Shown: positions 1 to 6,500, counted from the first letter of the stretch. The stretch: DNA of 17,474 bases from Anaerolineae bacterium (GCA_026417715.1 JAOACU010000020.1:1-17474), one strand, 5' to 3'. Notes: a model not told the origin generated them from the sequence alone. Numbers and translations are program-made.

Positions 1-756
1 TACGTTGTCTTGCGCGGAATGGCGTTTTTGGGCGATGCGCTTGCGCACGCGATTTTGCCGGGTGTGGCGATTGCCTACCTGCTCAAAGGCGATGTGCTGA
101 TTGGCGCACTGATCGCGGCGATTCTCGTCGCGCTGGCGATTGGATTCTTGTCGCGCGAAGGAACACTCAAGGAGGACACGGCGATTGGCATCCTGTTCGC
201 CGGCGCACTCGCGCTCGGTGTCGCGCTCATCAGTACTATCCACACATACGCGCTCGACTTGACGCACATCTTGTTTGGGAATGTGCTGAGCGTTAGTGTG
301 AACGATTTATATCTGACAGCGGCGTTGAGTGTGATCGTACTAACAACGATTGTTTTGCTCTACAAAGAATTTCTCGTCATCTCGTTCGATCCTGTTCTCG
401 CGGCAACGTTGCGTCTGCCTGCTGAACTGCTCCGCAATCTGTTGTTGATTTTGCTTGCGCTCACCATCGTCGTCTCGTTGCAAACCGTCGGTATTGCGCT
501 CGTTGCGGCGATGCTCGTCACGCCGGGCGCGACGGCATACTTGATCGCGCGGCGCCTGCCGACGATGATGCTCATCGCCGCGCTCATCGGCGCGTTTTCG
601 AGTGTCGCCGGGTTGTATGCAAGTTTCTACATCAACGTTGCATCGGGTTCGGCAGTAGTGTTGATTGCGACGGCGATTTTTCTCAGCGTGTTCTTGTTCG
701 CGCCGCCGCGCGGCTGGATTTGGCGAATGCGACGCGCGCGAAAAGGAGGTGATTGA
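1..756 (+). CDS. Zn/Mn-type metal ABC transporter permease (5'-truncated)
   Basis: Membrane permease of an ABC importer for zinc or manganese (ABC-3 family: ZnuB, MntB, TroC, SitC). The frame is open from base 1 (Y-V-V-L-R-G-M-A-F-L-G-D-A-L-A-H), a conserved stretch near the N-terminus of the family, so the true start lies upstream and the internal TTG at 10 or ATG at 19 is not the start. About 250 residues remain, with about seven hydrophobic segments visible and a basic C-terminal tail (RMRRARKGGD) expected in the cytoplasm. The next gene on the same strand is the matching substrate-binding lipoprotein, 150 bp downstream. No ATPase gene is visible; it may lie upstream of the window. Which metal is carried cannot be told from the permease alone. 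Confidence 0.9.
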   Translation, partial: YVVLRGMAFLGDALAHAILPGVAIAYLLKGDVLIGALIAAILVALAIGFLSREGTLKEDTAIGILFAGALALGVALISTIHTYALDLTHILFGNVLSVSVNDLYLTAALSVIVLTTIVLLYKEFLVISFDPVLAATLRLPAELLRNLLLILLALTIVVSLQTVGIALVAAMLVTPGATAYLIARRLPTMMLIAALIGAFSSVAGLYASFYINVASGSAVVLIATAIFLSVFLFAPPRGWIWRMRRARKGGD

Positions 757-774
757 ACTTGCCGACAAAGAAAT

Positions 775-801
775 GAGCGCAGAGCCGTCACCTCTGCGCT
801 C
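775..801 (+). other. Hairpin downstream of the permease gene
   Basis: A perfect 10-bp inverted repeat: GAGCGCAGAG (775-784) and CTCTGCGCTC (792-801), with a 7-nt loop. It lies 19 nt after the permease stop codon. There is no T-run after it, so it is not a standard intrinsic terminator. It could stabilise the 3' end of the permease message or attenuate read-through into the binding-protein gene. Confidence 0.5.
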
Positions 802-831
802 ACGCAAGAGTAACAAGCCATCGGATCGGAT

Positions 832-880
832 GCTTGCGTCTCTTGCTCTCTGATTATAACACAGAGAGCGAGACGCAAGC
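832..880 (+). promoter_or_regulatory. Long inverted repeat enclosing a possible -10 box, upstream of the binding-protein gene
   Basis: The arms 832-852 and 862-880 pair along about 19 positions with a 2-nt bulge (outer GCTTGCGTCT/AGACGCAAGC, inner GCTCTCTG/CAGAGAGC). The loop holds TATAAC (855-860), a plausible -10 element, with only a weak -35 candidate (TTGCGT 834-839, 15-nt spacer). The left arm can also pair with 804-810 (GCAAGAG with CTCTTGC 840-846), so two alternative folds exist. It ends 14 nt before the Shine-Dalgarno of the next gene. It could be an operator or an RNA switch. It does not match the Zur consensus sequences I know. Confidence 0.4.
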
Positions 881-906
881 AAATCTCAATTTTAGGAGGT
901 TCACTT

Positions 907-1833
907 GTGTTTCGCTCGCTTGCATACCTCATCGCGCTCGCGGTTTTTATCAGCGTGACTGCGTGCGCGCCAACTTCAACGCCAACCAACGTGCCCCAAG
1001 TGTTAGCCGTCGAATCGTTCCTCGCCGACATCGCGCAAAACGTTGCGGGCAATCGTCTCAAGGTGGACACGCTCATTCCGCTCGGAACTGATCCGCACGG
1101 GTTCGAGCCAACACCTGCCGATGTGCGGCGCGTGGCGGATAGCCAAGTGCTCATCGTCAACGGCGCGGGCTTGGAAGAGTTTCTCGAAAAATTACTCGCC
1201 AACGCTGGTGGAAAACGACTCGTCATCGAAGCGGCGGCGGGACTGAAGAGTCGCGAAACCCAACCTGGCGAAAAAGTCGAAACACGTGCCGAGCATCATC
1301 ACGAAGGCGATCCGCATTTCTGGCTCGACCCGAATAACGTCATCAAGTACGTCGAAAACATTCGTGACGGTTTGAGCCAAGCCGATCCTGCTGGCGCGGC
1401 AACTTATAGAGCGAATGCCGACGCGTACATTGCGCAACTCAAACAACTCGATGCGTGGATCGTTGAGCAAGTCAAAATGATTCCGCCTGAACGGCGCTTG
1501 CTGGTGACCAATCACGTCAGTTTCGGCTACTTTGCGGATCGCTATGGTTTCAAGATTATCGGCACGATTCTGCCGAGTGCCAGCACGGGTACCGCGCCGT
1601 CGGCGCAACAACTTGCCGCGCTCGTCAATCAAATCAAAACGCACAAAGCCAAAGCGATCTTTCTCGAAACAGGCACCAATCCCCAACTTGCCAAACAAAT
1701 CGCGCAAGAGACAGGCATCCAAGTCATCGTTGGATTGCACACGCATTCGCTCACCGATGCGAAAGGAAGCGCGCCGACGTATATCGAGATGATCAAATCG
1801 AACGTGAAAACAATCGTGGACGCGCTCAAGTAA
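907..1833 (+). CDS. Metal ABC transporter substrate-binding lipoprotein (ZnuA/TroA-like)
   Basis: Extracytoplasmic binding protein that captures Zn2+ or Mn2+ for the permease upstream. It starts at GTG 907, 6 nt after a strong AGGAGGT (894-900). Residues 1-19 form a lipoprotein signal, and the lipobox V-T-A-C puts the lipidated cysteine at residue 20. Cluster A-I ligands are recognisable: H64 in DPHGFEPTP, H137 in GDPHFWLDP and H203 in TNHVSFGYFA, with E254 in FLETGTNP. A short His-rich loop (H130-H132) precedes H137, as in zinc-type members. At the position where TroA and PsaA supply an aspartate, the sequence reads H-T-H-S-L (278-282). The 308-residue length is normal. The three-His arrangement and His-rich loop favour zinc over manganese, but this is an inference. 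Confidence 0.9.
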   Translation: MFRSLAYLIALAVFISVTACAPTSTPTNVPQVLAVESFLADIAQNVAGNRLKVDTLIPLGTDPHGFEPTPADVRRVADSQVLIVNGAGLEEFLEKLLANAGGKRLVIEAAAGLKSRETQPGEKVETRAEHHHEGDPHFWLDPNNVIKYVENIRDGLSQADPAGAATYRANADAYIAQLKQLDAWIVEQVKMIPPERRLLVTNHVSFGYFADRYGFKIIGTILPSASTGTAPSAQQLAALVNQIKTHKAKAIFLETGTNPQLAKQIAQETGIQVIVGLHTHSLTDAKGSAPTYIEMIKSNVKTIVDALK

Positions 1834-1848
1834 TGAAGTGCAAAGGAC

Positions 1849-1878
1849 TTGCACTCTCGCTGTTTTGTGTGGTACAAT
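1849..1878 (+). promoter_or_regulatory. Sigma70-like promoter with overlapping inverted repeat
   Basis: TTGCAC (1849-1854), an 18-nt spacer and TACAAT (1873-1878) form a good housekeeping promoter 33 nt before the ATG of the small protein at 1911. GTACAAT (1872-1878), overlapping the -10, is repeated inverted as ATTGTAC (1892-1898) 13 nt later, in the expected 5'UTR. This could be an operator or an RNA hairpin. It shows that the downstream gene is not simply an extension of the metal-transport operon. Confidence 0.6.
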
Positions 1879-1910
1879 CGCGTCAACACAAATTGTACGG
1901 AGGTGAACGA

Positions 1911-2126
1911 ATGTGTGCGATCTGCGCGGCGTTGCCTACAGTTGCCGCACTAGGAATTGCGGCGGAAGGGGAACAACGCCGCCGACAACAAGAAGCACAA
2001 GCGCGCAGTGCAATCTATACGGCGCGCCTCCAACCACGTTCGATTCGCATACTGACCGCGCTGGCAATGCTGATACTGTTTTTGATTGCTGCGATCTATC
2101 ATACGCACCAATCAAATAGCGCGTAA
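1911..2126 (+). CDS. Small Cys-containing single-pass membrane protein, unknown function
   Basis: A 71-residue protein whose ATG follows GGAGGTG (1899-1905) at good spacing. In-frame starts further upstream (1833) lie across the promoter and are rejected. The N-terminus carries a C-x-x-C motif (M-C-A-I-C-A-A), then a hydrophobic/alanine stretch, a charged helical segment rich in Arg, Gln and Glu (about residues 20-33), and a C-terminal transmembrane helix at about residues 47-63 followed by a short tail. I do not recognise a family. The CxxC could bind a metal or be redox active, and its place between a metal importer and a likely zinc-binding protein makes a metal role conceivable, but nothing more can be supported. 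It has its own promoter and an intrinsic terminator right after the stop codon. Confidence 0.6.
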   Translation: MCAICAALPTVAALGIAAEGEQRRRQQEAQARSAIYTARLQPRSIRILTALAMLILFLIAAIYHTHQSNSA

Positions 2127-2128
2127 AT

Positions 2129-2164
2129 AAACATAGGACAAATTGCCAACTTGTCCTATGTTTT
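2129..2164 (+). terminator. Intrinsic terminator after the small membrane protein
   Basis: A perfect 13-bp stem (2129-2141 with 2151-2163), a 9-nt loop and a short T-run (2161-2164). The stem begins 2 nt after the stop codon. It rules out the TTG at 2143 as the start of the next gene, because that codon lies inside the loop. Confidence 0.75.
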
Positions 2165-2193
2165 ATACCCCATTTACCATCGCGAGGTGTGCC

Positions 2194-2556
2194 GTGACAA
2201 CATTCCAAAGTAAAATCTACTTTTTGCTCAATCAACACTTGCGTTTTTGCAAGGCAGTCCAAGAAGCATGTGAGCAAGGGCATGCATCTCCTTGCAAGTC
2301 AGAACGCGAATGTGAATTCGGGCAACTATTCTACAGCGAAATCTGGTCCCGTCTTGACCAATATCCAGCACCCATCTGCCAAGAACTGGTCAAGATTGAA
2401 CAGTTACATAAGGATTTTCATCGGTACGCTTGCCAGGCATCTACCGACTGTTGTCAAGAAGACATCAGAGCAATGTTATCAGCGAGTGAGTTGTTAGTGG
2501 TGGCTCTTACGCGTCTTGATCGAATGATTACCGAAGGGGGAATGATCAAAAAGTAA
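2194..2556 (+). CDS. Cys-rich protein resembling a stand-alone CZB zinc-binding domain
   Basis: A 120-residue protein starting at GTG 2194, preceded by GAGGTG (2184-2189). No signal peptide or membrane segment is visible; it appears cytoplasmic and helical. Spacing and local motifs match the CZB (chemoreceptor zinc-binding) domain, a four-helix bundle with a 3His/1Cys site: H15 in the first helix, C40 in C-E-F-G-Q-L-F-Y (compare the CZB core Cys-x-Leu/Phe-Gly-x-x-x-Tyr), and H72/H76 in H-K-D-F-H. It also carries C19, C26, C34, C62, C80, C86 and C87, far more cysteines than the domain needs. CZB domains usually sit on chemoreceptors or diguanylate cyclases; here the domain stands alone near a zinc-type importer, which suggests zinc sensing or buffering (inference). 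Its last residues (IKK) and stop come from a dispersed repeat, so the C-terminus may not be ancestral. Confidence 0.6.
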   Translation: MTTFQSKIYFLLNQHLRFCKAVQEACEQGHASPCKSERECEFGQLFYSEIWSRLDQYPAPICQELVKIEQLHKDFHRYACQASTDCCQEDIRAMLSASELLVVALTRLDRMITEGGMIKK

Positions 2557-2666
2557 TGCTGAGAGTGTCATTCTGAGGCGCGCTTTATGTGCCGAAGAAT
2601 CTCTCAAATGACTTCGAAACGCTTTGCTGCGCTCAGCGTGAAAGTGCATTACGAGCATTACTTTTG
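2547..2666 (+). mobile_element. MITE-like element with 12-bp terminal inverted repeats
   Basis: The ends AAAAGTAATGCT (2549-2560) and AGCATTACTTTT (2654-2665) are perfect inverted repeats bounding a segment of about 120 bp with no coding capacity. It holds GTCATTCTGAG and GAAGAATCTCTC words, typical of dispersed bacterial repeats. The left 45 bp (2543-2587) recur at 12917-12961 with one mismatch. The element begins inside the preceding gene and supplies its last codons and stop. No transposase is in the window and no target duplication is evident. Confidence 0.55.
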
Positions 2667-2667
2667 T

Positions 2668-2754
2668 AGCACTACCCGCTTACGTATCGTTGAGTTGAAG
2701 CGAGAGTTGGATCGGCTAGTGGCGCAACTGAAACCCAGCCGTGTCGCCGACTGA
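2668..2754 (+). pseudogene. Possible orphan coding tail after the MITE-like element
   Basis: Right after the repeat the sequence reads as a plausible protein C-terminus: S-T-T-R-L-R-I-V-E-L-K-R-E-L-D-R-L-V-A then Q-L-K-P-S-R-V-A-D and TGA (2752-2754), with heptad-like leucine spacing. The only ATG in this frame (2608) lies inside the repeat. It may be the displaced C-terminus of the gene ending at 2556, or the remnant of another gene. No Shine-Dalgarno is seen. Confidence 0.3.
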
Positions 2755-2794
2755 CCATTTTTCACTGATAATTATCGTGAGTCAATTCATAGAT

Positions 2795-2823
2795 TTGACA
2801 ATCCACGCCCAATCGCATATACT
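2795..2823 (+). promoter_or_regulatory. Strong sigma70-type promoter of the tRNA-Ala pair
   Basis: Consensus TTGACA (2795-2800), a 17-nt spacer and TATACT (2818-2823). The first tRNA starts 19 nt after the -10 element. No comparable promoter is visible between the tRNAs and the leuS leader, so the transcript may continue into it. Confidence 0.85.
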
Positions 2824-2841
2824 CGGAGTACATTCACACAG

Positions 2842-2914
2842 GGGGCCGTAGCTCAGCTGGGAGAGCGCTTCAATCGCACTGAAGAGGTAGAGGGTTCGAG
2901 TCCCTTCGGCTCCA
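2842..2914 (+). tRNA. tRNA-Ala (anticodon CGC)
   Basis: A full cloverleaf: acceptor GGGGCCG (2842-2848) with CGGCTCC (2907-2913), D-stem GCTC/GAGC, anticodon stem CTTCA/TGAAG with anticodon CGC at 2875-2877 (reads GCG, alanine), and T-loop TTCGAGT. The G3-U70 pair, the alanine identity element, is present. Discriminator A2914. The 3' CCA is not encoded. Confidence 0.95.
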
Positions 2915-2917
2915 CTA

Positions 2918-2990
2918 GAAAATTGCAGATTGAAGATTGCAGATTTTGGATTGTTCAATCTGAAATCTGCAATCGAAAATCTAAAATTCT
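2918..2990 (+). repeat. Low-complexity hairpin array (AGATT-type words) between the two tRNAs
   Basis: Short words of the type TGCAGATTG and GAAGATTG run forward in the left half. Their complements (CAATCTGAAATCTGCAATC) fill the right half, so the spacer folds into a long imperfect hairpin. It contains ATCTGCAATCGAAAATC (2965-2981), repeated exactly at 13071-13087. It occupies almost the whole space between the two tRNA genes. Confidence 0.75.
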
Positions 2991-2993
2991 CTT

Positions 2994-3066
2994 GGGGCTG
3001 TAGCTCAATTGGGAGAGCGCTTCAATGGCATTGAAGAGGTAGTGGGTTCGAATCCCATCAGCTCCA
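2994..3066 (+). tRNA. tRNA-Ala (anticodon GGC)
   Basis: Cloverleaf with acceptor GGGGCTG (2994-3000) and CAGCTCC (3059-3065), anticodon stem CTTCA/TGAAG, anticodon GGC at 3027-3029 (reads GCC and GCU), and T-loop TTCGAAT. A G3-U70 pair and discriminator A are present, and CCA is not encoded. It differs from the upstream tRNA-Ala at scattered stem positions, consistent with an old duplication. Confidence 0.95.
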
Positions 3067-3067
3067 C

Positions 3068-3130
3068 TAGTGATTTCAGATTGCAGATTGTAGATTTTGG
3101 ATTGCTCAATCTGCAATCTCAAATCTGAAA
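3068..3130 (+). repeat. Second AGATT-type hairpin array, between tRNA-Ala and the T-box leader
   Basis: The left arm starts TTTCAGATTGCAGATT and the right arm ends CAAATCTGAAA. The two pair over about 23 positions with a few mismatches around a TTGGATTGCTC loop. The same word class as the spacer between the tRNAs, but not a copy of it. There is no T-run, so it is not an obvious terminator. Confidence 0.7.
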
Positions 3131-3296
3131 TGGCGTTGAACGGGAGTAGTAGGTCATCCGCACAGCGAGTTGGGAAAGAAAGGGTGTAAGCCCAACATCG
3201 GTGCCCTCGCGGAGCGCCTCACAAGACCGAACTCGCCCGGGAGCCGCGATGGTGAACACACTAGCCATCGCCGTGTGACGCGCGTTACGCGTTCGA

Positions 3297-3420
3297 GTGA
3301 GTGCAATAGTTAGATAGTGCGATAGTTGGATAGTGCAATAGTGCGATAGTCAAGCGAGTCGCGCCTAACTATCTAACTATCCAACTAACAAACTATCTAA
3401 CTAACAAACTATTGCACTAA
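3297..3420 (+). repeat. Inverted low-complexity array inside the T-box leader (ATAGTTAG/ATAGTGCA words)
   Basis: The left half (to about 3353) is built of octamers such as ATAGTTAG, ATAGTGCG and ATAGTGCA. The right half (from about 3366) carries their complements (CTAACTAT, TTGCACTAA). The two pair into a very long imperfect hairpin directly before the antiterminator. It is not a T-box element that I recognise. Confidence 0.8.
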
Positions 3421-3443
3421 CTAGGGTGGTACCGCGGAGTTGA

Positions 3444-3470
3444 CCTTCGTCCCTGGGACGGAGGTTTTTT
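3444..3470 (+). terminator. T-box-controlled intrinsic terminator
   Basis: The arms CCTTCGTC (3444-3451) and GACGGAGG (3457-3464), with one G-U pair, are followed by six T residues (3465-3470). The left arm is shared with the competing antiterminator fold that includes the T-box sequence at 3423-3437. Confidence 0.85.
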
Positions 3471-3478
3471 GTTTTAGT

Positions 3479-3556
3479 GCGTATTACGTATTGCGTATCA
3501 CGTATCACGCCTCACGCACTACGCACTACGCACTACGCATTACGCATTACGCAATA
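3479..3556 (+). repeat. Low-complexity array (ACGCATTACGCA words) in the leuS 5'UTR
   Basis: Words such as CGTATTACG and CGTATCACG on the left, and CGCACTACG and CGCATTACG on the right. GTATTGCG in the left half pairs with CGCAATAC at the end, so a hairpin can form. It lies between the T-box terminator and the leuS Shine-Dalgarno (AAGGAGTG, 3561-3568), and could affect translation of leuS. Confidence 0.75.
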
Positions 3557-3574
3557 CATAAAGGAGTGATAGAT

Positions 3575-6500
3575 ATGGTTAGTAAAACGAGCAACAGAAA
3601 AGTGAGCAAGGCAAAAGTGGTCAACAAAAAAGTGACGAAGGCAAAGGTCACGAGAAAAGTGAGTGGCGCAAAGCGAATCGCATCAAAACAGACTACGTCG
3701 CGCACCACGCCTTCGCCAATCACCGAATCACCCATTCACCCAATCACCCAATCGCCAACTCACCCAATCACCCAACCTGCGGGACCATTCTCCACATCGG
3801 AAAAATACATTCCGCAGGAGTTTGAAGCCAAGTGGTATGCCAAGTGGCAAGCGGACGAGTTGTACAAAACCGCGCCTGCCGATGAACGCCCCAAGATGTA
3901 CATCCTCGACTTTTATCCATACCCGTCGGGTGATGGTTTGAGCGTGGGGCATTGTCGCAACTATGTGCCTACTGACGCGCTCAGTCGTTACTATCGGATG
4001 AAGGGTTACAACGTCTTGCATCCGATGGGTTGGGACGCATTCGGTTTGCCGGCGGAGAACGCGGCAATCAAAATGAAAACAAACCCGGCGAAACTGATCG
4101 CACAGTACGCCGCCAACTATAAACGCCAATTCGGGTTGATTGGCATCTCGTACGATTGGAGTCGCGAAATCAATTCGTCCGATCCGTCGTACTATCGCTG
4201 GACGCAGTGGATTTTCCTGCAACTGTACAAATCGTGGTACGATCCGCGCGTCAATCGCGCGCGACCGATTGCGGACTTGGAAGCCGAACTAGCCAAGCAA
4301 GGCACGCGCGATCTACCCGACGCGCCACCACTCACCGCTGAAGAATGGAACGCGATGGACATCAAGGCGCGACGCGCGTACCTCTCGAATTTTCGTTTGG
4401 CGTATCGTAAACCCGCGTGGGTGAACTGGTGTCCCGATTGTAAAACCGTCATCGCCAACGAAGAAGTCAAAGAAGGCAGATGCTGGCGCAGTGGCACACT
4501 CGTCGAGAAACGTTTACTGAACCAGTGGTTCTTCCGCATCACCGCGTACGCCGACCGCTTGCTCGCCGATTTGGATTTGATTGACTGGCCCGAACACATC
4601 AAGTTGATGCAACGGAACTGGATCGGGCGAAGTGAAGGTGCCGAAGTGCAGTTTTCAGTATTCAGTGATCAGTATTCAGTCTCCACTGACTCACTGAACA
4701 CTGATTCACTGAATACTGACTTACCGAACACTGACCCACTGAATACTGAACACTCGATTACCGTCTTCACCACGCGCCCTGACACCCTCTGGGGTGCAAC
4801 GTTTATGGTTCTCGCGCCCGAACATCCGCTTGTCGAGAAACTGACCACACCCGAACACAAAGCCGAGGTGGAAGCGTACGTCAAAGAAACGATGCGCAAA
4901 ACCGAAGCGGATCGTACAGCGGTCGAGAAGGAAAAGACCGGCGTGTTCATCGGCGCGTATGCTATCAACCCAGTCAACAACGAACGCATCCCGATTTGGA
5001 TTGCGGATTACGTGTTGATGGGCTATGGCACGGGTGCGATTATGGCAGTGCCCGCGCACGACGAACGCGACTTTGCGTTCGCGTTAAAGTACGGCTTGCC
5101 GATTCTGCCGGTGATCGAACGCACCGATGGGTTGGCAAAATCGTTCGCGCTCGGCGGCACGATGCGCGACGGCTTTGCCGATGCATTGCGCGCGGAGAAC
5201 ATTCCATTCGAGGAAAAGCAAGGATCGCTCTACATCACGATTCCACCTGCCAAGATGGATCGCTACATCGAACTGGCGCAAGAGTTTGTGCTGCCGGGCA
5301 AGTGGAACGAAATCGTCGGCGCGCGCTGGCTGTTCATCTTTGGCAAAGGCGACATTGAAACATTCGGCGGCATCGAAAGTGAAAAGCGCATCTTGGCGCG
5401 TTGCCACGCGCTCGAACCGAATGTGCGTGACAAGCGAACCGTGATGGAGATGCTGTACGCCGTCGAGTTTTATCGCGACGCGCTCTTCCACGCCGAGTAT
5501 GGCACGATGATCAACTCGAATCAATTCACCGGCACGCCCGGCGACGTAGCGGTGAAACGCGTGACCGAGTGGTTGGAACAAATCGGCAAGGGCAAAGCGC
5601 GCGTCAACTATAAACTGCGCGATTGGGGCATCAGTCGTCAACGTTACTGGGGTGCACCGATTCCCATCATTCACACCGAGCAAGGCGAAGTGCCGGTGGA
5701 CGAAAAAGATTTGCCGGTGAAATTACCCGATGTGGAATCGTACGAGCCGACAGCAACCGGCGAATCGCCGCTGGCAACGATTCCCAAGTTCGTCAACGTC
5801 ACCTTGCCCGATGGTACGCCCGGTCGTCGCGAGACCGACACGATGGGCACGTTCGCGTGTTCGTCGTGGTACTTTTTGCGCTTCGTGGACCCGCACAACG
5901 ATCGCGCGCCGTTCGATCGCAAACAGGTGGACTATTGGTTGCCGGTGGATTGGTATGTCGGTGGTGCGGAACACGCGGTAATGCACTTGCTCTACGCGCG
6001 CTTTTGGACGAAGGTGCTGTACGACTTGGGACATCTCTCGTTCGTCGAGCCGTTTCAACGCTTGCGCAATCAGGGACTCATTCTGGCATCTGATGGTGAA
6101 AAAATGTCCAAGAGCAAAGGCAACGTCGTCACGCCTGACGAAGTGGTCGCCGAGTACGGTGGCGATGCGTTGCGCGCGTACGAAATGTTCATCAGCGACT
6201 TTGAACAAGCGACACCCTGGAGCACGCAAGGATTGAGCGGTACGTATCGCTGGTTGCGACGGGTATGGGAAATTTTGCTCGCACCATTGCCGCAGACACC
6301 TGCCGATGCCAACACCGAATCGGCGGATCGTGAATTGCGGCGCAAGATGCACAAGACGATCAAAAAAGTCTCGTCCGATTTGGAAAACTTTCGCTTCAAC
6401 ACAGTAATTTCAGCGTTGATGGAATTCACCAACGCGCTCTACGATGCGCAGACCCAAGCGGTGAGTGCCGCCGCGTTCGACGAGGCGCGCGATGCGTTGT

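Larger units (their letters stand above)
3136..3470 (+). promoter_or_regulatory. Leucine T-box leader of leuS
   Basis: A tRNA-sensing leader: uncharged tRNA-Leu should stabilise the antiterminator and let leuS be transcribed. Stem I has a basal helix CGGG/CCCG (3141-3144/3236-3239) and an upper helix GGTC/GACC (3152-3155/3225-3228). The bulge between them carries the specifier CTC (3232-3234), a leucine codon. Next comes a stem II pseudoknot: GCGATGG/CCATCGC (3246-3252/3265-3271), with loop CACAC (3257-3261) pairing to GTGTG (3273-3277). The T-box sequence AGGGTGGTACCGCGG is at 3423-3437. Its TGGT fits the ACCA end of a tRNA with discriminator A, as leucine tRNAs have. An unusual 124-nt inverted array (3297-3420) sits between stem II and the T-box. 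No promoter is obvious just upstream. Confidence 0.93.

Noticed and set aside
1833..1910. Upstream start (97 residues) for the small membrane protein
   Set aside because: The extension would be encoded across a good promoter, whereas ATG 1911 has a well-placed GGAGGTG.
2143..2193. TTG start for the CZB-like protein, giving 137 residues
   Set aside because: The TTG lies in the loop of a strong terminator and lacks a Shine-Dalgarno; GTG 2194 has GAGGTG upstream.
3297..3556. Possible CRISPR-like repeats near leuS
   Set aside because: The units are 7-10 bp with no unique spacers of regular length and no cas genes, and the halves are inverted. They are low-complexity hairpin arrays.
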